Of a stretch of DNA of 64,000 nt, positions 57,165 to 64,000 are shown one piece after another. Source of the stretch: Sansalvadorimonas sp965221135 (GTDB taxonomy: Bacteria; Pseudomonadota; Gammaproteobacteria; Pseudomonadales; Endozoicomonadaceae); contig CBDCRZ010000106.1 in NCBI GenBank assembly GCA_965221135.1, positions 682,001 to 746,000 on the forward strand, given 5' to 3'. The notes beneath the pieces are model-generated. The model was not told the DNA's origin and did not search any database. It saw only the letters and a list, made by a program, of their open reading frames with translations. The first letter of the stretch is position 1. Each line of letters opens with the position of its first letter. The position numbers and the translations under genes are program-made.

Positions 57165-58026
57165 AATTTCTTTTTATCAGTGACAACAGGGAGTGGTTCA
57201 ATATTTCTGCCATGTGCCGGGTCATGTCCGTGTCCCGTAGTGGATTCTATGAATGGCTCTCCCGTCCTGCATCTAACCGCTCTGAGCAGGACCAGGCATT
57301 GAAGGCAGATATCAGAGATATTCATGAGAAGAGTTGATAGCTGTACGGAGAACGTCGTATTAAAGATGACCTCGCCGATCTGGGTAAAAACGTCAGTCGT
57401 AAGCGTATAGTCGCCTGATGAAAGAGAAGGGTCCTGCTTGCAAAATCAAGCGTAAATTCAAGGCGACAACAGACTCCAGCCACAACAAACCGGTGGCTGA
57501 CAATGTCCTTAATCGTGATTTTTATCGGGAACAAACTGATAAGGCTTACGTTGGCGATATTACCTATATTCCGACCCGTGAAGGCTGGCTCTACCTTTCC
57601 GTTTTCATCGATCTATGCTCAAGGTCTGTCGTGGGCTGGTCTATGAGTCACAGGGTAACGGCGACACGGGTGACAGACTCTCTACAGATGGTTATGTGGA
57701 AGCGCAGGCCCGGAGCAGGTTTGTTAGTACATAGCGACCGCGGCAGTCAGTACCTTTCAAACCGTTACCAGAAGCTGCTGAGTGAGAATGAGTTTATCTG
57801 CAGTATGAGTCGCAAGGGTAACTGCTGGGATAACGCGGTGGCCGAAAGCTTCTTTCATACGCTGAAAACAGAGTTGGTTTATCATGAGGACTTCCAGAAC
57901 AGGGAAGAGGCTCAGCAGGTAATATTTGAGTACATTGAAGTGTTTTACAACCGTAAGAGAAGGCACTCAACCAATGGCTACCTGGCACCGTTCAAGTATG
58001 AACAGCAACTTGCCGAGGCAACGTAA
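57155..58026 (+). pseudogene. IS3-family OrfB, tandem stops plus one-base deletion
   Basis: MSLKFLFISDNREWFNISAM ... DIRDIHEKS, then TGA TAG in frame, then LYGERRIKDDLADLGKN. A one-base deletion near 57411 (ATAGTCGCC versus ATAGGTCGCC in the other copies) shifts the frame before RLMKEKG. The DDE core is intact afterwards: YVGDITYIPT, LVHSDRGSQYLS, GNCWDNAVAESFFHTLKTEL. Confidence 0.8.
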
Positions 58027-58051
58027 CAAAGTGTCCGGAAAACTATTGCCA

Positions 58052-58114
58052 GATCACTCGCGCAGCTGGAGGGAGCAGACCTTTTAACTTTATCCAGGGG
58101 TTGGTTGTTGCCAT
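58052..58114 (-). pseudogene. 60-aa phage tail gene, 5' part cut by IS3
   Basis: MATTNPWIKLKGLLPPAARV, then the IS end. Ribosome site retained. Confidence 0.6.
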
Positions 58115-58163
58115 GATGTGTCCTCGCTGCTGCGTGTTTAGCTCTCGTTATTAGTAATGACGC

Positions 58164-58271
58164 TCAATAGAAAGAGATTGCACCACGTGCCCAGTCATCG
58201 CCGTCGTCCTCGTCACCGTCGGTGAGCCTTTGGGATGCAAATAACTTGATATTTTCCTTGTTGATTGCCAT
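58164..58271 (-). pseudogene. Phage tail-gene scar (L2 type)
   Basis: 35-codon version, with two extra codons (DGDEDDGDD), shared only with the scar at 61294. Confidence 0.55.
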
Positions 58272-58311
58272 ACCGTTAGTCCTCTTGGGTATGAGTAAAA
58301 AAGACTGGTTT

Positions 58312-59796
58312 ATGAAAAGAGCTGGTGCACGAGGCCTGTTTTCCTATGCCGTATTTTTCCTCTGTCTTTCGGTGATTCTTTTTGCACGGGCTGGAGAGTG
58401 GTGGGAAGCGCCCGACTGGAGGCCGACACCGAATGATGAGGAGGCTTTCGTGCAAGACTACCCAGATGAACACCAGTTTCTGGCGGCCTGTCGGCAAGGG
58501 CGTGTTGATGTTATGGAGTATTGGCTGAGCCAGAAGGGCTTTAGGCCAAACGATGAATTTATTAGAGGTTGCAGGGGAGACAGGGTTTCAGGTCTTTGGG
58601 TGGCATCTCAGAAAGGCTATACCGATGGAGTAAAACTTCTCATTAAGGCCGGGGCTGATGTGAATCAACCCTGGGGTGATGGAGCGACACCTCTCTATAT
58701 GGCCAGCCAAAATAGTCGTGCCGAGGCCGTGGAGATTCTGATTCAGGCCGGGGCTGATGTGAATCAAGGCAAGGATGGTGGAGCGACACCTCTTTTTATA
58801 GCCAGCCAAAAAGGCCATGCCGATGTGGTGGATATTCTTGTTAAGGCCGGGGCTGATGTGAATCAAGGCAAGGATGGTGGAGCGACACCTCTCTATATGG
58901 CCAGCCAAAATGGTCATGCCGAGGTAGTAAATATTCTTGTTAATGCCGAGGTTGATTTGAATCAAACCTGGAACGGTATAACACCTCTGTTTCAAGCCTG
59001 CCAATATGGTCATGCTGGGGTAGTAAATATTTTTGTTAATACCGGGGTTGATTTGAATCAAACCTGGAACGGTGGAACACCTCTATTTATGGCCAGCCAA
59101 AAAGGTCATGCCGAGATAGCAAAAATTCTCGTTAATGCCGGGGCTGATTTGAATCAAACAAGGACCGGTGCAACACCTCTGTTTATAGCGGCCCAAGAGG
59201 GCCACTCCGAGGTGGTTAAGATTTTAGTGAACACCGAGGGAGTAAATCTTAATCAACCAAGAAATGGTGGTGCCACGCCTCTGTATATAGCGGCCCAAGA
59301 GGGCCACTCCGAGGTGGTTAAGATTTTAGTGAACACCGAGGGGGTGGCTCTTAATCACCCAATAATTGATGGTGTCACGCCTCTGTATATAGCAGCTCAG
59401 AAAGGCTTCGCGGAGGTGGTTCAGATTTTAGTGAACACCGAGGGAGTGGATCTTAATCAATCAGTAACTGATGGTGCCACGCCTCTGTATATAGCGGCTC
59501 AGAACGGCCACTCCGAGGTGGTTAAGATTTTGCTCCAGGCCGGGGCGGATCAATCTATAAAGTGGCGATTTAATTGGTTTTTCACTAGAAGCCCGCGGAC
59601 GGCTGCAAAAAGAGAAAGACCTTTCCAGTTCGTTGATCCTGACGAGTGGCAAAAATACACAGTCACTATCAATACACTCACGGAGTACCGTCAAACTTAT
59701 AAACGCTCCCGGCCAGTGATAACCACCAAAGACAATGAGGAAACACCCTTGTTAAGCGAGTTTTCCAGGCTTAGGTTACAGCCCGGCTCAAAATAA
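58312..59796 (+). CDS. Secreted hybrid ankyrin-repeat protein, about 10 repeats (type A, tail 2)
   Basis: A 494-aa product with signal peptide. The N-terminal cap has PTPNDEEAFVQDYPDEHQF. Repeats run from VNQPWGDGATPLYMASQ through VNQGKDGGATPL units and NQTWNGITPLFQ to four 34-class repeats and tail type 2. The upstream and downstream flanks equal those of the gene at 61442, its tandem-duplicate partner. The two differ mainly in the number of VNQGKD repeats. Confidence 0.9.
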   Translation: MKRAGARGLFSYAVFFLCLSVILFARAGEWWEAPDWRPTPNDEEAFVQDYPDEHQFLAACRQGRVDVMEYWLSQKGFRPNDEFIRGCRGDRVSGLWVASQKGYTDGVKLLIKAGADVNQPWGDGATPLYMASQNSRAEAVEILIQAGADVNQGKDGGATPLFIASQKGHADVVDILVKAGADVNQGKDGGATPLYMASQNGHAEVVNILVNAEVDLNQTWNGITPLFQACQYGHAGVVNIFVNTGVDLNQTWNGGTPLFMASQKGHAEIAKILVNAGADLNQTRTGATPLFIAAQEGHSEVVKILVNTEGVNLNQPRNGGATPLYIAAQEGHSEVVKILVNTEGVALNHPIIDGVTPLYIAAQKGFAEVVQILVNTEGVDLNQSVTDGATPLYIAAQNGHSEVVKILLQAGADQSIKWRFNWFFTRSPRTAAKRERPFQFVDPDEWQKYTVTINTLTEYRQTYKRSRPVITTKDNEETPLLSEFSRLRLQPGSK

Positions 59797-59805
59797 AGGA
59801 TTCAA

Positions 59806-59932
59806 TTATCCGGGTGCCACCGTCAAAAGACGAATGACCACTGCATAGAAGTGATCTTCACTCGGCTCCGAAAGTGGTAACACCTGTTGAGCCTCAATAG
59901 GTGAACCTTCAGACCGGTCAAAAATAACTGTG
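59806..59932 (-). pseudogene. 128-aa phage tail gene, 3' part only
   Basis: Same truncation as at 56677, cut by the second IS3 copy at the identical base. Confidence 0.65.
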
Positions 59933-59987
59933 GAGTTGTTATAGTTCTCCGGACACACAAGCACGGGTAATATCCAAACCCATTAAG

Positions 59988-60293
59988 GTGTGTCCAAATG
60001 TCAGAAAAGAAAACGAAAAATATACAGCTGAGTTCAAGGAATCTGCAGTTAAACTGGCTGTAGAATCAGATAAACCAGTGATAGAAACAGCCAGAGAGCT
60101 TGAGGTGAACCCTAACACCCTGCATACATGGATCGCCAAGTTCCACCGGCCAAAGGCCGTCAGCAAGACGGCGAAAAATGATGAGCATCTCTACCACGAA
60201 CTCAAGCGTTTGCGTAAAGAGAATGCCCGGCTGAAAGAAGAGAGGTCGCTATTAAAAAAGGCGGCCGCCTTCTTTGCCAAAGAGTGTCACTAA
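59988..60293 (+). CDS. IS3-family OrfA, copy 2
   Basis: 101 codons, identical product to the gene at 56859. Confidence 0.7.
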   Translation: MCPNVRKENEKYTAEFKESAVKLAVESDKPVIETARELEVNPNTLHTWIAKFHRPKAVSKTAKNDEHLYHELKRLRKENARLKEERSLLKKAAAFFAKECH

Positions 60294-61156
60294 AATTTCT
60301 TTTTATCAGTGACAACAGGGAGTGGTTCAATATTTCTGCCATGTGCCGGGTCATGTCCGTGTCCCGTAGTGGATTCTATGAATGGCTCTCCCGTCCTGCA
60401 TCTAACCGCTCTGAGCAGGACCAGGCATTGAAGGCAGATATCAGAGATATTCATGAGAAGAGTTGATAGCTGTACGGAGAACGTCGTATTAAAGATGACC
60501 TCGCCGATCTGGGTAAAAACGTCAGTCGTAAGCGTATAGGTCGCCTGATGAAAGAGAAGGGTCTGGCTTGCAAAACCAAGCGTAAATTCAAGGCGACAAC
60601 AGACTCCAGCCACAACAAACCGGTGGCTGACAATGTCCTTAATCGTGATTTTTATCGGGAACAAACTGATAAGGCTTACGTTGGCGATATTACCTATATT
60701 CCGACCCGTGAAGGCTGGCTCTACCTTTCCGTTTTCATCGATCTATGCTCAAGGTCTGTCGTGGGCTGGTCTATGAGTCACAGGGTAACGGCGACACGGG
60801 TGACAGACTCTCTACAGATGGTTATGTGGAAGCGCAGGCCCGGAGCAGGTTTGTTAGTACATAGCGACCGCGGCAGTCAGTACCTTTCAAACCGTTACCA
60901 GAAGCTGCTGAGTGAGAATGAGTTTATCTGCAGTATGAGTCGCAAGGGTAACTGCTGGGATAACGCGGTGGCCGAAAGCTTCTTTCATACGCTGAAAACA
61001 GAGTTGGTTTATCATGAGGACTTCCAGAACAGGGAAGAGGCTCAGCAGGTAATATTTGAGTACATTGAAGTGTTTTACAACCGTAAGAGAAGGCACTCAA
61101 CCAATGGCTACCTGGCACCGTTCAAGTATGAACAGCAACTTGCCGAGGCAACGTAA
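60284..61156 (+). pseudogene. IS3-family OrfB, tandem stop codons
   Basis: Same TGA TAG pair after IHEKS as the other copies, but otherwise in one frame to the end (RIGRLMKEKGLACKTKRK ... FKYEQQLAEAT). Apart from these two codons the transposase would be complete. Confidence 0.8.
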
Positions 61157-61181
61157 CAAAGTGTCCGGAAAACTATTGCCA

Positions 61182-61244
61182 GATCACTCGCGCAGCTGGA
61201 GGGAGCAGACCTTTTAACTTTATCCAGGGGTTGGTTGTTGCCAT
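61182..61244 (-). pseudogene. 60-aa phage tail gene, 5' part cut by IS3
   Basis: MATTNPWIKLKGLLPPAARV, identical to 58052-58114. Confidence 0.6.
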
Positions 61245-61293
61245 GATGTGTCCTCGCTGCTGCGTGTTTAGCTCTCGTTATTAGTAATGACGC

Positions 61294-61401
61294 TCAATAG
61301 AAAGAGATTGCACCACGTGCCCAGTCATCGCCGTCGTCCTCGTCACCGTCGGTGAGCCTTTGGGATGAAAATAACTTGATATTTTCCTTGTTGATTGCCA
61401 T
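61294..61401 (-). pseudogene. Phage tail-gene scar (L2 type)
   Basis: 35-codon version as at 58164, one substitution (FSSQ-type change at the GATGAAAAT site). Confidence 0.55.
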
Positions 61402-61441
61402 ACCGTTAGTCCTCTTGGGTATGAGTAAAAAAGACTGGTTT

Positions 61442-63124
61442 ATGAAAAGAGCTGGTGCACGAGGCCTGTTTTCCTATGCCGTATTTTTCCTCTGTCTTTC
61501 GGTGATTCTTTTTGCACGGGCTGGAGAGTGGTGGGAAGCGCCCGACTGGAGGCCGACACCGAATGATGAGGAGGCTTTCGTGCAAGACTACCCAGATGAA
61601 CACCAGTTTCTGGCGGCCTGTCGGCAAGGGCGTGTTGATGTTATGGAGTATTGGCTGAGCCAGAAGGGCTTTAGACCAAACGATGAATTTATTAGAGGTT
61701 GCAGGGGAGACAGGGTTTCAGGTCTTTGGGTGGCATCTCAGAAAGGCTATACCGATGGAGTAAAACTTCTCATTAAGGCCGGGGCTGATGTGAATCAACC
61801 CTGGGGTGATGGAGCGACACCTCTCTATATGGCCAGCCAAAATAGTCGTGCCGAGGCCGTGGAGATTCTGATTCAGGCCGGGGCTGATGTGAATCAAGGC
61901 AAGGATGGTGGAGCGACACCTCTTTTTATAGCCAGCCAAAAAAGCCATGCCGATGTGGTGGATATTCTTGTTAAGGCCGGGGCTGATGTGAATCAAGGCA
62001 AGGATGGTGGAGCGACACCTCTTTTTATAGCCAGCCAAAAAAGCCATGCCGATGTGGTGGATATTCTTGTTAAGGCCGGGGCTGATGTGAATCAAGGCAA
62101 GGATAGTGGAGCGACACCTCTTTTTATAGCCAGCCAAAAAAGCCATGCCGATGTGGTGGATATTCTTGTTAAGGCCGGGGCTGATGTGAATCAAGGCAAG
62201 GATAGTGGAGCGACACCTCTTTTTATAGCCAGCCAAAAAGGCCATGCCGATGTGGTGGATATTCTTGTTAAGGCCGGGGCTGATGTGAATCAAGGCAAGG
62301 ATGGTGGAGCGACACCTCTCTATATGGCCAGCCAAAATGGTCATGCCGAGGCCGTGGAGATTCTGATTCAGGCCGGGGCTGATTTGAATCAAGCCTGTAA
62401 TGATGGAGCGACACCTCTCTTTATGGCCAGCCAAAATGGTCATGTCGAGGTAGTAAATATTCTTGTTAATGCCGAGGTTGATTTGAATCAAACCAGGAAC
62501 GGTGTAACACCTCTGTTTCAAGCCTGCCAATATGGTCATGCCGGGGTAGTAAATATTCTTGTTAATACCGGGGTTGATTTGAATCAAACCTGGACCGGTG
62601 CAACACCTCTGTTTATAGCGGCCCAAGAGGGCCACTCCGAGGTGGTTAAGATTTTAGTGAACACCGAGGGGGTGGCTCTTAATCACCCAATAATTGATGG
62701 TGTCACGCCTCTGTATATAGCGGCTCAGAACGGCCACTCCGAGGTGGTTCAGATTTTAGTGAACACCGAGGGAGTGGCTCTTAATCAACCAGTAACTGAT
62801 GGTGCCACGCCTCTGTATATAGCGGCTCAGAACGGCCACTCCGAGGTGGTTAAGATTTTGCTCCAGGCCGGGGCGGATCAATCTATAAAGTGGCGATTTA
62901 ATTGGTTTTTCACTAGAAGCCCGCGGGCGGCTGCAAAAAGAGCAAGACATTTCCAGTTCGTTGATCCTGACGAGTGGCAAAAATACACAGTCACTATCAA
63001 TACACTCACGGAGTACCGTCAAACTTATAAACGCTCCCGGCCAGTGATAACCACCAAAGACAATGAGGAAACACCCTTGTTAAGCGAGTTTTCCAGGCTT
63101 AGGTTACAGTCCGGCTCAAAATAA
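61442..63124 (+). CDS. Secreted hybrid ankyrin-repeat protein, about 12 repeats (type A, tail 2)
   Basis: A 560-aa tandem-duplicate partner of the gene at 58312. It contains four consecutive near-identical repeats VNQGKDxGATPLFIASQKSH (about 61890-62260) where the partner has one or two, showing unit-level expansion after duplication. Then NQACNDGATPLFMASQ, NQTRNGVTPLFQACQ, three 34-class repeats and tail type 2 (RARHFQFVDPDEWQKY). Signal peptide as in the other type A genes. Confidence 0.9.
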   Translation: MKRAGARGLFSYAVFFLCLSVILFARAGEWWEAPDWRPTPNDEEAFVQDYPDEHQFLAACRQGRVDVMEYWLSQKGFRPNDEFIRGCRGDRVSGLWVASQKGYTDGVKLLIKAGADVNQPWGDGATPLYMASQNSRAEAVEILIQAGADVNQGKDGGATPLFIASQKSHADVVDILVKAGADVNQGKDGGATPLFIASQKSHADVVDILVKAGADVNQGKDSGATPLFIASQKSHADVVDILVKAGADVNQGKDSGATPLFIASQKGHADVVDILVKAGADVNQGKDGGATPLYMASQNGHAEAVEILIQAGADLNQACNDGATPLFMASQNGHVEVVNILVNAEVDLNQTRNGVTPLFQACQYGHAGVVNILVNTGVDLNQTWTGATPLFIAAQEGHSEVVKILVNTEGVALNHPIIDGVTPLYIAAQNGHSEVVQILVNTEGVALNQPVTDGATPLYIAAQNGHSEVVKILLQAGADQSIKWRFNWFFTRSPRAAAKRARHFQFVDPDEWQKYTVTINTLTEYRQTYKRSRPVITTKDNEETPLLSEFSRLRLQSGSK

Positions 63125-63133
63125 AGGATTCAA

Positions 63134-63260
63134 TTATCCGGGTGCCACCGTCAAAAGACGAATGACCACTGCATAGAAGTGATCTTCACTCGGCTCCGAA
63201 AGTGGTATCACCTGCTGAGCCTCAATAGGTGAACCTTCAGACCGGTCAAAAATAACTGTG
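63134..63260 (-). pseudogene. 128-aa phage tail gene, 3' part only
   Basis: Third copy of the IS3-truncated remnant. It carries the TATCACCTGCTGAG variant seen at 37940 rather than the TAACACCTGTTGAG of the other two, so this flank has recombined. Confidence 0.6.
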
Positions 63261-63315
63261 GAGTTGTTATAGTTCTCCGGACACACAAGCACGGGTAATA
63301 TCCAAACCCATTAAG

Positions 63316-63620
63316 GTGTGTCCAAATGTCAGAAAAGAAAACGAAAAATATACAGCTGAGTTCAAGGAATCTGCAGTTAAACTGGCTGTAGAATCAGATA
63401 AACCAGTGATAGAAACAGCCAGAGAGCTTGAGGTGAACCCTAACACCCTGCATACATGGATCGCCAAGTTCACCGGCCAAAGGCCGTCAGCAAGACGGCG
63501 AAAAATGATGAGCATCTCTACCACGAACTCAAGCGTTTGCGTAAAGAGAATGCCCGGCTGAAAGAAGAGAGGTCGCTATTAAAAAAGGCGGCCGCCTTCT
63601 TTGCCAAAGAGTGTCACTAA
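63316..63620 (+). pseudogene. IS3-family OrfA, one-base deletion
   Basis: A base is missing at about 63472 (AAGTTCACCGG versus AAGTTCCACCGG), so the frame leaves the family sequence after HTWIAKF and the zipper part is lost. Confidence 0.75.
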
Positions 63621-64000
63621 AATTTCTTTTTATCAGTGACAACAGGGAGTGGTTCAATATTTCTGCCATGTGCCGGGTCATGTCCGTGTCCCGTAGTGGA
63701 TTCTATGAATGGCTCTCCCGTCCTGCATCTAACCGCTCTGAGCAGGACCAGGCATTGAAGGCAGATATCAGAGATATTCATGAGAAGAGTTGATAGCTGT
63801 ACAGAGAACGTCGTATTAAAGATGACCTCGCCGATCTGGGTAAAAACGTCAGTCGTAAGCGTATAGGTCGCCTGATGAAAGAGAAGGGTCTGGCTTGCAA
63901 AACCAAGCGTAAATTCAAGGCGACAACAGACTCCAGCCACAACAAACCGGTGGCTGACAATGTCCTTAATCGTGATTTTTATCGGGAACAAACTGATAAG
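63611..64000 (+). pseudogene. IS3-family OrfB, tandem stops, partial
   Basis: MSLKFLFISDNREWFNISAM to IHEKS, TGA TAG, then the transposase sequence to the window end. Confidence 0.7.

Larger units (their letters stand above)
56808..58051 (+). mobile_element. IS3-family element, defective, copy 1
   Basis: Ends match as inverted repeats: left TTATAGTTCTCCGGACAC, right (reverse complement) CAATAGTTTTCCGGACAC. It is flanked by the truncated 128-aa gene on the left and the truncated 60-aa gene on the right, which are not adjacent in the phage. Insertion was therefore accompanied or followed by deletion. Confidence 0.75.
59937..61181 (+). mobile_element. IS3-family element, defective, copy 2
   Basis: Same ends and same insertion junctions as copy 1, 3129 bases downstream; duplicated with its flanks rather than transposed. 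Confidence 0.8.
63265..64000 (+). mobile_element. IS3-family element, copy 3, cut by window end
   Basis: Same left inverted repeat and junction. It runs beyond the window, suggesting the tandem array continues. Confidence 0.75.

Noticed and set aside
57331..57345. TGA TAG in IS3 OrfB as selenocysteine or readthrough
   Set aside because: Two adjacent different stops at a position where relatives have a YG motif; all copies descend from one, so inherited damage is simpler.

Overview
The window looks like an accessory-rich chromosomal region of a host-associated gammaproteobacterium. Secreted eukaryote-like repeat proteins (ankyrin, C2H2 zinc finger, LRR), heavy IS load, a group II intron and decayed Mu/B3-like prophage genes together suggest Endozoicomonadaceae (Endozoicomonas or an intranuclear relative). 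This assignment is inference from gene content; no rRNA or core marker is present.

The window is dominated by 14 ankyrin-repeat genes, all on the + strand, with 4 to about 24 repeats each. Nearly all begin with a Sec-type signal peptide. Each sits at one locus of a decayed phage tail module on the - strand: convergent with a roughly 128-aa tail gene that follows a tape-measure C-terminus, and divergent from the 5' end of another tail gene (product begins MAINKENIKLFASQRLTD) that precedes a 60-aa tail gene. The ankyrin gene is therefore reverse-oriented cargo of a prophage tail region, and the flanking phage genes survive only as stubs around each copy. Two signal-peptide types, two repeat classes (32/33 and 34 residues) and three C-terminal tails occur in mixed combinations, which indicates recombinational shuffling.

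Layout: 1-7.4 kb, ankyrin gene, tail stubs and a secreted protein with 33 tandem C2H2 fingers, with two small upstream ORFs. 7.4-17.3 kb, unrelated cargo: a 175-aa hypothetical, a broken IS1380-type element, an intact IS4-type transposase, an AT-rich LRR protein, and a transposase gene split by an antisense group II intron. 17.3-25.8 kb, four ankyrin genes. 25.8-27.9 kb, Mu-like gp36/gpG/gp37/tail-tube remnants and an IS66 fragment. 28.0-33.2 kb, a unit running att - tail stubs - ankyrin - tail gene - tape measure - truncated integrase - terminator - att, where the att resembles the 3' end of tmRNA. 33.2-41.5 kb, two ankyrin genes and a 7-finger paralogue of the zinc-finger operon. 41.5-46.8 kb, a plsC fragment, a broken surface-protein gene and an IS with visible inverted repeats. 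46.8-53.05 kb, a second att-to-att unit. 53.05-64 kb, four more ankyrin genes, the last ones in a roughly 3.1-3.3 kb tandem duplication with a defective IS3 element.

Reading as a whole: the region appears to be a locus where phage- and integrase-derived units carrying secreted eukaryote-like effectors were accreted, duplicated and recombined while the mobile genes decayed. Host targets, secretion route and nuclear activity are inferred, not shown by the sequence.
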